NCBI GenBank assembly: GCA_016930715.1
Contig: JAFGGC010000012.1
Coordinates: forward strand, 72,454-136,453
Length of the DNA stretch: 64,000 bases
Direction of reading: 5' to 3'
DNA from: Endomicrobiales bacterium
GTDB lineage: Bacteria > Elusimicrobiota > Endomicrobiia > Endomicrobiales > JAFGGC01
A program made the translations under genes and the position numbers. Within the stretch, counting starts at the first letter, position 1; every line of letters starts with the position of its first letter. Positions 26,425 through 34,492 of this stretch are shown piece by piece. The notes beneath the pieces were generated by a model. The model made no database searches. It was given only the letters and a program-made list of their open reading frames with translations, and had not been told where the DNA came from.

Positions 26425-27552
26425 TCAAAAAAGTTTCTTTCTGAATCTCAGTATGGCAAACGAGAATATGGCCGCGCCGAAGACAAGAAGAGCCAGTGTC
26501 TGCGGGAGGAGCTCCCAAAAACCCAGGCCCTTCAAAAACACCCCTCTTATTATAACCATATAATAGCGAAGCGGCACAATATATGTAAGCAGCTGCAGCA
26601 CCTCAGGCATGTTCTTTATGGGAAAAATGAACCCCGAAAGAAGCATGTTGGGCAGGAAATAAAAAAGGTCCGAGAATATCGCCTGCTGCTGGGTGGACGA
26701 CACGGTAGAGATAAGAATCCCGACTCCAAGGTTCCCTACTACCATTATCAGGGACAGGAGAACAAGGAGCGCGAAATTTCCCCTGCAGGGCAGGCCGAAC
26801 ACGAGCATGCTCAATACCGTCACCAGCACGATGTCAAGAAGGCCGATTATGACATAGGGCAGTACTTTTCCCGCAACTATCTCGTAGGGTTTTATCGGGG
26901 TGACCAGAAGCTGTTCTATATTCCCGGATTCTTTTTCCCGCACGAGCGATATCGATGTTATGACAAGCGTCACAAGAACGAGTATAAGGCCGATAACGCC
27001 CGGAACCATGGTTTTCGCGCTTTTCAGATCCGGGTTATACCAGACGCGCTCTTCCATCCCGACCTCGGGAAGCGCGCCGAGCGCCTTCTTCATTTCCTCC
27101 ACGCGAAGACCGAAGACCTCGTCCGAATACTCCCTTATTATCGCGGCCGTCCTTGAAAGCGCCACGGACGCCAGGCTCGAATCCGTTCCGTCTATAATGA
27201 CCTGGACTTTGACGGGCTCTACCTTTTTGATGCCTTTAGAAAAGCCCTTTGGGATCCGCAGGGCCATTGTTTCTCTGTTCGCAGTGAAACGCCGCTGTAT
27301 TTCCGACGGTTCGTGCGTGAAATAGGACGCGTCAAAGTATTCCGTGTGATAAAATTTCTCGGCGAGCCGCCTGCTCTCGCGAGTGGAATCCTCGTCGCAT
27401 ATGAGCGTTTGAACGTGCTTTATGTCCGTGGTGGCGACGTAACCGAAAACAATTACCTGTATTATCGGCGCCACCACGAGAAGTCCGATAAGCCTGCTGC
27501 GCCGGATTTCAATGAATTCTTTTTTGAGAACGTGCAGGATCGGGCTGTTCAC
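26425..27552 (-). CDS. ABC-2 type exporter permease (YbhR/YhhJ-like), second subunit
   Basis: A 375-residue inner-membrane protein with the ABC-2 layout: one N-terminal helix (about residues 21-41, RLIGLLVVAPIIQVIVFGYV), a large extracytoplasmic domain to about residue 175, and five or six C-terminal helices including the conserved VREKESGNIEQLLVTPIKPYEI loop region. It pairs with the next permease as a heterodimer driven by the two ATPases upstream. The GTG start lies three bases after the stop of the first permease. Last gene of the operon, ending 104 bases from the TonB receptor start. Confidence 0.9.
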   Translation of the reverse strand: MNSPILHVLKKEFIEIRRSRLIGLLVVAPIIQVIVFGYVATTDIKHVQTLICDEDSTRESRRLAEKFYHTEYFDASYFTHEPSEIQRRFTANRETMALRIPKGFSKGIKKVEPVKVQVIIDGTDSSLASVALSRTAAIIREYSDEVFGLRVEEMKKALGALPEVGMEERVWYNPDLKSAKTMVPGVIGLILVLVTLVITSISLVREKESGNIEQLLVTPIKPYEIVAGKVLPYVIIGLLDIVLVTVLSMLVFGLPCRGNFALLVLLSLIMVVGNLGVGILISTVSSTQQQAIFSDLFYFLPNMLLSGFIFPIKNMPEVLQLLTYIVPLRYYMVIIRGVFLKGLGFWELLPQTLALLVFGAAIFSFAILRFRKKLF

Positions 27553-27555
27553 GGT

Positions 27556-28716
27556 TTACTCCAGTTTCTTCCTGAACTTTACGGCCGATATCGCGAGAAA
27601 CAGAATTCCAAAAAACAGCAGATACAGGAATTCCGGAAAAAGCGACACGAGGTCAACATCCGCCTTTAGGAATATCGAGCGAAGGGCGCTCAAAAAGTAT
27701 CTCGCCGGCACCAGGTAGGTTATGAGCTGTATCACGAGCGGCATTGACTTGATGGGAAATATGAAACCCGAAAGAAGAACTGACGGAAGTATGGTGGAGA
27801 AAGCGGTTCCTATCACGGCCGTCTGCTGGTTTTGCGCGATGCTTGACACGACAAGCCCGATTCCGAGCGCGCAAAAAATAAACACAAGCGAAAATACGAA
27901 CAGCACCACTATGCTTCCCTTCAACGGTATTCCGAACCAAAGCGTGCCTACGGCCACGATTATGGCGACGTCGCAAAGGCCGATAACCACGTACGGCGCG
28001 AGCTTCCCCGCCATGAGCTCCACGGACTTCACGGGGGTCGATATCAGCTGCTCGAAAGTGCCTCTTTCTTTCTCCCTTATCACGGTTAGAGACGTCAGAA
28101 GGGCGGCTATGGCCATCATTATTATGGCTATGAGACCTGGCACCACGAAATTAACGCTCTTGAGCTCGGGGTTATACCACACCCTCGGCACCGGCTCCAC
28201 GAAAGGCATTTTTTTGGGGTTGAAGCCCCTTTTCCTGACCGCATCGAGCGTTATATTCCTGGAAAATTCTGAAATTATCGTGCCGGCATAGCCCACGGCG
28301 ATGCTCGCCGGGCTTGATTCCGAGCCGTCTATAAGAAGCTGAATCCGTGCCTCCCTGTTCGCCTTGATGTCGCGCGAAAAAGAATACGGCACGGTCATTA
28401 TCACGCGCGCCCTGTTAACCCTCATCGCCGAAACGGCGTCGCCCATCCTGCCGGAATACTGCCCGTGAAGCTCGAAATACCCGGATGAGCCGAATTTTCT
28501 CGCCAATTCCCTTGAGAGCGCGCTCTTGTCCTGGTCCACTATTACAAGATCGATCTTCTTTATATCGAAAGTCACGGCATAACCGTAGAGAAAAAGCATC
28601 ACGACCGGCGCTGCTATGACCACGACAAGGGACCTTGAGTCCCTTATTATGTGCAGAAACTCCTTGCGTATTATCGGCATCATGCGCCTGAAATTCACGA
28701 TTCTCATATTAATCAT
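27556..28716 (-). CDS. ABC-2 type exporter permease (YbhS-like), first subunit
   Basis: A 386-residue paralogue of the following permease, with the same topology: N-terminal helix at about residues 29-48, periplasmic domain, then the REKERGTFEQLISTPVKSVEL loop and a bundle of C-terminal helices. In E. coli the YbhS/YbhR pair works with YbhF and YbhG in drug and metabolite export; the same pairing is seen here. The start overlaps the stop of the upstream ATPase by eight bases, so synthesis is coupled. Its substrate is not evident from sequence. Confidence 0.9.
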   Translation of the reverse strand: MINMRIVNFRRMMPIIRKEFLHIIRDSRSLVVVIAAPVVMLFLYGYAVTFDIKKIDLVIVDQDKSALSRELARKFGSSGYFELHGQYSGRMGDAVSAMRVNRARVIMTVPYSFSRDIKANREARIQLLIDGSESSPASIAVGYAGTIISEFSRNITLDAVRKRGFNPKKMPFVEPVPRVWYNPELKSVNFVVPGLIAIIMMAIAALLTSLTVIREKERGTFEQLISTPVKSVELMAGKLAPYVVIGLCDVAIIVAVGTLWFGIPLKGSIVVLFVFSLVFIFCALGIGLVVSSIAQNQQTAVIGTAFSTILPSVLLSGFIFPIKSMPLVIQLITYLVPARYFLSALRSIFLKADVDLVSLFPEFLYLLFFGILFLAISAVKFRKKLE

Positions 28717-29650
28717 CGCCTTTTATGAGTTTCACGAAAACATCCTCCATGCTCGGGACCGCATCGCGCGGCTTCACGTGGCTCAAATTTTCGCGTTTCA
28801 GGATCTCCTCGATTTCCGCTTTTACTTCCTGCGGGGCGCGCCCGGGCACCACGTGCACCGCGGCGCCGTGCATGGATACACTGCCTATTCTCTCCGCGTG
28901 CCTTGAAAGTTCAATGAAAACCTTCACCACTTCGTCGGTCTCTATTTCTATCAGACGGTGCCTGAACGTTGTTTTTTTAAGCTCGTCGGTCGTTCCTTCG
29001 CGGATTATCCTTCCTTCGTTCATTAACGCTATCCTGTGGCAGTGCTCAACCTCGTCCATGTAATGCGTCGTCACGAAAACCGTCACTCCGGATTTCGAGA
29101 ATCCCCCTATCATCTCCCAGAACCTTCTGCGCAGCACCGGATCGACCCCCGCCGTCGGCTCGTCAAGAAAAAGAATTTCGGGTTTATGGACAAGCGCGCA
29201 GGCAAGCGCCACCCTTTGTTTTATTCCGGGGGGCAGAACCCCTACCATCGTTTCCATATGGCTTTCAAGTTCAAGCTCCAGGGCAAGCTCTTTGGTTCTC
29301 TTTCTCATTTCCTCTTCCTTGACGCCGTAAACGCCGGAATAAAATTCCATGTTCTCCCTGACGCTTAATATATTGTAGAGCGAAAACTTCTGCGACATAT
29401 AGCCTATGCATTTTTTTATTTCCTCCGGCTCGCCCAGTATGCTGTGGCCCGCGACCAAAGCGTCTCCGGAAGTCGGCTCAAGAAGCCCGCAGAGCATCCT
29501 TATGGTGGTGGATTTTCCTGCGCCGTTCGCGCCGAGGAATCCGAATATCTCTCCTTTTTTGACGGCAAGGTCCACCCTGTCAACGGCGGTAAAACCGCCG
29601 AATGATTTCGTGAGCGCTTTGGCCGTAACGGCAAATCCGTTCGTCTTCAT
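28709..29650 (-). CDS. ABC transporter ATP-binding protein, second of pair
   Basis: A 313-residue ATPase. Walker A is GANGAGKST near residue 40 and Walker B is ILFLDEPTAGVDP. The signature motif is diverged (LPPGIKQRVAL where LSGGxxQR is usual), which suggests one weakened composite site in the pair. The C-terminal 80 residues after the H-loop (VFVTTHYMDEVEHC) form an accessory domain common in drug-export ATPases. In E. coli YbhF both ATPase halves are fused; here they are separate genes nine bases apart. Assignment to export rests on the permeases and the HlyD/TolC genes of the operon. Confidence 0.92.
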   Translation of the reverse strand: MKTNGFAVTAKALTKSFGGFTAVDRVDLAVKKGEIFGFLGANGAGKSTTIRMLCGLLEPTSGDALVAGHSILGEPEEIKKCIGYMSQKFSLYNILSVRENMEFYSGVYGVKEEEMRKRTKELALELELESHMETMVGVLPPGIKQRVALACALVHKPEILFLDEPTAGVDPVLRRRFWEMIGGFSKSGVTVFVTTHYMDEVEHCHRIALMNEGRIIREGTTDELKKTTFRHRLIEIETDEVVKVFIELSRHAERIGSVSMHGAAVHVVPGRAPQEVKAEIEEILKRENLSHVKPRDAVPSMEDVFVKLIKGDD

Positions 29651-29659
29651 TTTAAAATG

Positions 29660-30406
29660 TCAGGTTTCAATACTGCTCATGAAAACATCTTCTATTGAAA
29701 CCTGCTCCTTTAAATGTTTTTCGCTCCGGGCAAGGCCTTTTTTGAGGCCGGGCGGCGTGTCAACGGCAAGAACCTTTCCGTTGTGCATAAGCGCGACCCT
29801 GGTGCACCACTCGGCCTCGTCCATATACGGCGTGCATATCAAAACCGTGACGCCCTCAAGCAGTATTTCGTGAAGTATTTCCCAGAACTCGCGCCTTGAA
29901 ACGGGGTCCACGCCCGTCGTGGGCTCGTCGAGTATCAACAGTTTCGGTCTGTGGATGAGGGTGCATATCAGGGCAAGCTTCTGCTTCATTCCGCCCGAGA
30001 GGTTGCCGGCGAGCCTTTTCGTGAAATCGGAAAGCCTCGTCATCCGAAGAAGCGGCTCTATTCTTTTTGAAAGCGTTTTCCTATCCGTCAGGAATATGTC
30101 CGAAAAGAATTCGATGTTTTCCTCGACCGTAAGATCGGGGTAAAGGTTGAATTTCTGCGACATGTACCCTATGTTTTTCTTTACCTCTTCCGCTTTTTTC
30201 GGAAGTTCGTTTCCTAGGACGGAACAACGGCCTGAGGTCTGGTCCATTATGCCCGATAGGATCCTCAAGGTAGTGGTCTTGCCGGCGGCGTCCGGCCCGA
30301 TTATGCCGAATATTTCGCCCGAACGCACGTCAAAGGTGACGCCGTCCACCGCGCGCGTCTGGCCAAAATGTTTCTTTAAATCCGTTACTTCGACGATCTT
30401 ATTCAT
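29660..30406 (-). CDS. ABC transporter ATP-binding protein, first of pair
   Basis: A 248-residue ATPase with Walker A GPDAAGKTTT near residue 37, a canonical signature LSGGMKQKLAL and Walker B LLILDEPTTGVDP. The H-loop is altered: after VTVLICTPYMDEAE the usual His is replaced by Pro (TPYMDE rather than THYMDE in the sister subunit). Each ATPase therefore has one atypical motif, so the pair may hydrolyse ATP asymmetrically (inference). The start is separated from the HlyD-type gene by an 86-base gap filled with a GATTACA repeat. Confidence 0.92.
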   Translation of the reverse strand: MNKIVEVTDLKKHFGQTRAVDGVTFDVRSGEIFGIIGPDAAGKTTTLRILSGIMDQTSGRCSVLGNELPKKAEEVKKNIGYMSQKFNLYPDLTVEENIEFFSDIFLTDRKTLSKRIEPLLRMTRLSDFTKRLAGNLSGGMKQKLALICTLIHRPKLLILDEPTTGVDPVSRREFWEILHEILLEGVTVLICTPYMDEAEWCTRVALMHNGKVLAVDTPPGLKKGLARSEKHLKEQVSIEDVFMSSIET

Positions 30407-30415
30407 ATTAAAAAC

Positions 30416-30507
30416 GATTACACAGGTTCAATAAAGCGATTTCACAGATTACACAGACAGGACAATCGCCTTTATCTGTGTAATCTCTGTTGCTAATCTG
30501 TGTAATC
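30416..30507. repeat. GATTACACAGATT-type inverted repeat, copy 3
   Basis: GATTACACAG at 30416 and a second copy near 30454 are mirrored by ATCTGTGTAATC at about 30474-30485 and 30496-30507. The last arm encodes the final residues LDYTD and the stop codon of the HlyD-type gene. Confidence 0.75.
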
Positions 30508-31278
30508 AAGAGATTGTGCGGTCAAAATCTCTACGTCCGCCGGCATGCCGGGCTTGAGCTCCATTCCAGGATTGGGTACGGTTATTTCGACCTCGAAAAC
30601 TTCCTTGATGCGCTCGTCCTTGGTCTGCACGTTCTTTGGCGTGAACTCCGCTTTGCCTGATATTCTCGTCACGCTCCCCTTGAACACCTTGTCCCTGAAC
30701 GAATCAACCGCGACCTCTGCCCGCTGGCCAAGTTTTACTTTTCCAAGTTCAACGAGCGACACGTATATTATCACTCTTGCCCGCGAAAGGTCTCCGAGGG
30801 TAAACAACGGCGTATTCGGTGAAACCAGTTCGCCGGTCTCGACGTTTTTCTTTATGACGATGCCGTCCCACGGAGCAAGTATCTTGGATTCATCGAACAT
30901 TATCCGCGCCTGCTTCAGGTCCGACTCCGCCTTGATGAAACCGGCCTGGGCCGCGTCAAACTGCTCTCTTGTTATCGACTTTGAATCAAAAAGGCGCCTG
31001 CTGCGCTCGAAGTTGGCCTTAGACTGCGCGTGAAAGGCTTCGGCCGTTTCTTTCTGGGCGCGGACTATCCTTTCGTCAAGCCTGGCAAGCACTTCCCCTT
31101 TTTTCACTGATTTGCCTTCGTCCGCGTAAAGTTCTTCAACCCTGCTCGAAATCCTGGAGGCCAGGTCTACCTCTCTTATCTCAATAGTGCCCGACGCGGA
31201 TATATTTTTGCCGTTCGAACCGCATCCCGCGCCAAATAGCAGCAAACCGCAGATTCCGAAGATGAATTGTTTCCTCAT
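30493..31278 (-). CDS. HlyD/YbhG-type membrane fusion lipoprotein
   Basis: A 261-residue periplasmic adaptor. The N-terminus has a lipoprotein signal (LLLFGAGC; the Cys is about residue 19). A biotinyl-lipoyl-like half (VDLASRISSRVEELYADEGKSVKKG) precedes a short coiled-coil hairpin (residues 70-120), then the second lipoyl half (APWDGIVIKKNVETGELV) and a beta-barrel domain. It would bridge the ABC-2 permeases to the TolC-type channel encoded upstream. The last residues and the stop come from a repeat arm, so the native C-terminus has been trimmed or replaced; the usual membrane-proximal end is only slightly shortened. Confidence 0.9.
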   Translation of the reverse strand: MRKQFIFGICGLLLFGAGCGSNGKNISASGTIEIREVDLASRISSRVEELYADEGKSVKKGEVLARLDERIVRAQKETAEAFHAQSKANFERSRRLFDSKSITREQFDAAQAGFIKAESDLKQARIMFDESKILAPWDGIVIKKNVETGELVSPNTPLFTLGDLSRARVIIYVSLVELGKVKLGQRAEVAVDSFRDKVFKGSVTRISGKAEFTPKNVQTKDERIKEVFEVEITVPNPGMELKPGMPADVEILTAQSLDYTD

Positions 31279-31296
31279 TTCTGCCTCCCGTAAGTT

Positions 31297-32631
31297 TTAT
31301 TTAACGCCAGCAGCCGTTATCCTGTCAAACTCGGCCTGAATGACCCTGTATTCGTACATCGCCTTGAGGTACTGCAGCTTGGCGTCGATGAGCGCGACGT
31401 GGCTGTCAAGAACGTCCACGTTCGTCATCCTGCCGTTGTTGTATTTTTCGTTGGCAATCTCATATCCTCTTTGGGCCAACTCGGCGTTTTTCTTCCAGAG
31501 CTCCACCGCTTTTTCAGCCTCAAGCTTCCGCTCGTATATGTCCTTAACTTCCATCGAGATTTTTTCGGAAAGAGCCCTTATTTCTTCCGCCGCCTTCGCC
31601 CTGCCCGTGGCCGCTTCCTTTATCTGCGCGACGTTACTGCCGAAACTGAAAACATCCCAGGAAACCAGCACTTTGGCGTCCCACCACTTGCGCCAGTCTT
31701 CCGAATCAGAACTAAAACCGTCCTTGGTGTCCTGAAAATTGTAATTATAGTTGAAAAAAACCTGGGGGAACATCGCCGAACGCTTTAGATTAACGTTATA
31801 GTCCGTAAGTTTTTTTGCCGACCTCGCGAGCTTCATTTCCGGCCGGTTCTGTAGCGCGGACTCCTCGGCCTCGCTGACGCGCCCCGGGCCGGAGGATTTC
31901 GAAAATTCGAGTTTCCCCTCTACTTGTACGGACGAATCTTCGGGCAGGCCCATCAGAAGGTTGAGCTGCCTCAGGGAATTATTGACCTCCCTTTCGGCGC
32001 GGATAACCCTTGGAGACCAGGACAGGAGCTGAACCTGGGCTTTTAGAAAGTCGTATTCGGTGGCCACGCCCGCCTTGTAGAATTGTTCCACCTTCGCAAG
32101 ATGGCTTTGGAGTTGTTTCACGGCCTCATCGGTAAGCCTCTGCATCTCCTTCGCGATGAGAACACCGTAAAAAGCCCTGACCGTCTCGACCTTCAGCTTC
32201 TGCTCTGCGAGAGCGTACTCCGCCTGGCTCGCGCCGTGCTCCGATCTTCCCATCCTATAGAGGTTGAAATTCCTGAAACCGGTGAATATCGGCTGGCTCA
32301 CCCGAAGGTTCGCGCTGTAGTTGTCCTGCCCGACGTACTGCAAAAGAGGATTACCGGCGATATTGGGCTTTGCGCCGGCCATTACGCCGGAAAAATCTAT
32401 TTCGGGAGGCGCTTCGCTAAGGCGCGTGTAGAGCGCGTTGACGCTCACCGAAGGAAGAAGCCCGGCGAAGACTTCATACCTCTTATACGCGGAACCTTTT
32501 AGCGATTCCCTCGCCTTGATTATCTCAGGATTTTTCGACATAACGTTTGCGGAGCATTCGTCGAACGTCAAAACCCAACCAGGCGGCGACAGAAAACAAA
32601 GGCACGTCAAAATAGTCAATGTTTTTTTCAT
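31297..32631 (-). CDS. TolC-family outer-membrane efflux channel
   Basis: A 444-residue protein with a signal peptide (MKKTLTILTCLCFLSPPGW) and the two repeated halves typical of TolC: long amphipathic helices (residues 95-230 and 300-435) separated by short strands (LRVSQPIFTGFRNFNLYRM; VLVSWDVFSFGSNVAQIKEA). Three such proteins form the trans-periplasmic channel. It is the second gene of the tetR export operon, eight bases after the regulator. Having the channel encoded in the operon means the exporter does not depend on a housekeeping TolC. Confidence 0.92.
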   Translation of the reverse strand: MKKTLTILTCLCFLSPPGWVLTFDECSANVMSKNPEIIKARESLKGSAYKRYEVFAGLLPSVSVNALYTRLSEAPPEIDFSGVMAGAKPNIAGNPLLQYVGQDNYSANLRVSQPIFTGFRNFNLYRMGRSEHGASQAEYALAEQKLKVETVRAFYGVLIAKEMQRLTDEAVKQLQSHLAKVEQFYKAGVATEYDFLKAQVQLLSWSPRVIRAEREVNNSLRQLNLLMGLPEDSSVQVEGKLEFSKSSGPGRVSEAEESALQNRPEMKLARSAKKLTDYNVNLKRSAMFPQVFFNYNYNFQDTKDGFSSDSEDWRKWWDAKVLVSWDVFSFGSNVAQIKEAATGRAKAAEEIRALSEKISMEVKDIYERKLEAEKAVELWKKNAELAQRGYEIANEKYNNGRMTNVDVLDSHVALIDAKLQYLKAMYEYRVIQAEFDRITAAGVK

Positions 32632-32638
32632 TTTCAGA

Positions 32639-33268
32639 TTACCTCTTTTTCAGGCCCTCGATAAGGAGGCTGACGATGAACTCCTTTCTCCGCTCGACGA
32701 ATTCCTGATATGTTAAATATCTTTCGGAGGTCTGCACCAGCACTTCGATGAAGGGCTTGACAAAAAACGGCATTATTACCTGGCTTATAATGCTTACTTC
32801 CAACTGGAGAACGTCCATTTCCCTTATCTCGCCCGCCTGCATTTTTTCCTTGATGAACGCGTGTATCAGGCCGCCCTTCGAGCTGAAGGGAAATATCCTT
32901 CCCAGCGCAAGCTCCCTGATCCGCGCGCCGCCCTGGAAAAGCTCGTACTGTATGAGCCTGGCGAAAGCCGGATACTGCGAAAAAAGCCCGGTGTAAACAT
33001 CGACAATCTGCCTTACAAGGCCTTCGAAAGACACCGGCTGCTTGCCGGCGCCTTCGAGCTTACCTATGACCTCGGTGAATATCCTTGTAATGACCGCCTT
33101 GTATATTTCTTCCTTGCTGGTGTAGTAATAAAAAAGCATCGCCTTGTTTACCCCCGCTCTTTCGGCGATGCGCTGCATCCTGGCGCCGAAGAACCCGAAT
33201 TCAACGAATTCATCGGCGGCGCTCTTTAGTATAATCTCTTTTTTGCTTGATTTATCAATATCTTTCAT
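32639..33268 (-). CDS. TetR-family transcriptional regulator of the export operon
   Basis: A 209-residue regulator. The N-terminal helix-turn-helix is clear: KKEIILKSAADEFVEFGFFG, ARMQRIAERAGVNKAMLFYYY, then TSKEEIYKAV. The C-terminal ligand domain is diverged, as usual. The ATG at 33268 is chosen because GGT-rich bases precede it and it starts ten residues before the first helix; an upstream in-frame start at 33310 would lie inside the operator. The operator palindrome next to the -10 box implies autorepression and control of the whole operon. Context matches CecR (YbiH) controlling ybhGFSR in E. coli. Confidence 0.92.
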   Translation of the reverse strand: MKDIDKSSKKEIILKSAADEFVEFGFFGARMQRIAERAGVNKAMLFYYYTSKEEIYKAVITRIFTEVIGKLEGAGKQPVSFEGLVRQIVDVYTGLFSQYPAFARLIQYELFQGGARIRELALGRIFPFSSKGGLIHAFIKEKMQAGEIREMDVLQLEVSIISQVIMPFFVKPFIEVLVQTSERYLTYQEFVERRKEFIVSLLIEGLKKR

Positions 33269-33284
33269 ATATTTACCTTTTGGT

Positions 33285-33300
33285 TTAACCTTCTGGTTAA
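33285..33300. promoter_or_regulatory. TetR operator palindrome
   Basis: TTAACC-N4-GGTTAA is a perfect 6-bp dyad directly downstream of the -10 box of the tetR promoter. A repressor bound there would block transcription start. It is the only such dyad seen in the window. Confidence 0.75.
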
Positions 33301-33329
33301 TATATAGCATAAAACCTTGCGTCTGTCAA
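33301..33329 (-). promoter_or_regulatory. Promoter of the tetR-tolC-hlyD-ABC operon
   Basis: TTGACA (33324-33329) and TATATA (33301-33306) on the minus strand are exactly 17 bases apart, with the TetR operator abutting the -10 element. Confidence 0.8.
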
Positions 33330-33416
33330 GTGTATTTGAAGATAATCGGGGCCATTTTTAAAAACGCCCCAACAACAAAAAACATTCAAAACATAAAAAT
33401 ATTTTATTTCTTAATA

Positions 33417-33445
33417 TTGACAAAACCCGCCCAAAAAGATAGAAT
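33417..33445 (+). promoter_or_regulatory. Promoter of the DUF4912-GH57 gene group
   Basis: TTGACA (33417-33422), 17-base spacer, TAGAAT (33440-33445), about 130 bases before the DUF4912 start. The leader contains several TCTGCA words of unknown meaning. The 304-base gap 33269-33572 holds only this promoter and the divergent tetR promoter and operator; I see no gene in it. Confidence 0.75.
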
Positions 33446-33572
33446 TGTTTCTGCAAAAACTGCAGATAATAATCTTCTGCAAGACCTGAAAACGGAATCT
33501 GCAAAAACCAAGGCAAATGAACCGGATTCTTCGGTATCGGCATACGCAGATTCTTGAAGGTTGGAGGGCATT

Positions 33573-34430
33573 ATGGGAAGCTCAACATCAAAAATCAAGG
33601 GCGGGGCAAAAGGCTCACTGGCTGGGAACATGGGCCTTCCGAAGACTTACGGTGACACCAAGATAGTGATCCTGGCAAGGGACCCGATGTGGTTCTACTC
33701 CTACTGGGAAGTTTCTCCGGACGCTTTTGGAAAGCTCCGCAAGGAGCTCGGAGACCAGACATTCAATTCTTCTCGGTGGACGCTCAGGGTCTACGACATC
33801 ACGGACATCAAGTTCAACGGCAAGAACGCCCACAGGCATTTCGACATAATAATAAACCCGGCCGCCGACAACTGGTACGTCAACGTCGGCGAGGTCAACA
33901 GGGTCTGGTGCGTGGACCTCGGCATAATCACGCCGGACGGAAGATTCATCGTGATAGCGCGCTCAAACGTCCTTGCCATGCCGCGCCAGGGCATATCCCC
34001 GATAACCGACGAACAGTGGGCCATGCTCCAGCAGGAATTCGAAAAACTCCTCAAGCTTTCCGGAGTTGACCAGATTGGCAGAAGCTCATTCGACATAACC
34101 AAGCTAATGCGGGAAAGATGGGAGGAGATAGTCTCCATCTCGCTTCCCTCGTCCCACATCGGCGCCAGTTCCTGGAAGCGCTTTCCCGGCGAGGAACTAC
34201 ACAAGGATTTCTGGCTAAGAGCGGATACCGAGCTCATAGTCTACGGAGCGACCGAACCAGACGCGAAACTCACCGTGCAGAAAAAAGTGGTCCCCTTGAG
34301 GCCCGACGGCTCTTTTTCACTGCGCTTCTATCTTCCGGACGGAACGCAGGAATACCCCATCGAAGCGACATCGAACGACGGCACCATGAAGCGCCAGATA
34401 ACCTTCGTGGTCAGAAGAGACACGAAATAG
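33573..34430 (+). CDS. DUF4912 domain protein
   Basis: A 285-residue soluble protein. The DUF4912 core is at about residues 20-150: KIVILARDPMWFYSYWEV, WTLRVYDITDI, FDIIINPAADNWYVNVGEVN, then VWCVDLGIITPDGRF. A second part, about residues 190-285, has a short strand-rich region (IVYGATEPDAKLTVQKK) that resembles a carbohydrate-binding or Ig-like module. Start at 33573 with GGAGG five bases upstream; a TTG 12 bases earlier overlaps the ribosome site. DUF4912 genes often sit next to GH57 branching-type enzymes, as here, suggesting a role in glycogen or polysaccharide metabolism (inferred from context). Confidence 0.88.
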   Translation: MGSSTSKIKGGAKGSLAGNMGLPKTYGDTKIVILARDPMWFYSYWEVSPDAFGKLRKELGDQTFNSSRWTLRVYDITDIKFNGKNAHRHFDIIINPAADNWYVNVGEVNRVWCVDLGIITPDGRFIVIARSNVLAMPRQGISPITDEQWAMLQQEFEKLLKLSGVDQIGRSSFDITKLMRERWEEIVSISLPSSHIGASSWKRFPGEELHKDFWLRADTELIVYGATEPDAKLTVQKKVVPLRPDGSFSLRFYLPDGTQEYPIEATSNDGTMKRQITFVVRRDTK

Positions 34431-34492
34431 TTTTGGATTTTACGAGAATTGAAAACGAACTTTAGGAACCAAACTACACGGAGAAACCGCGA

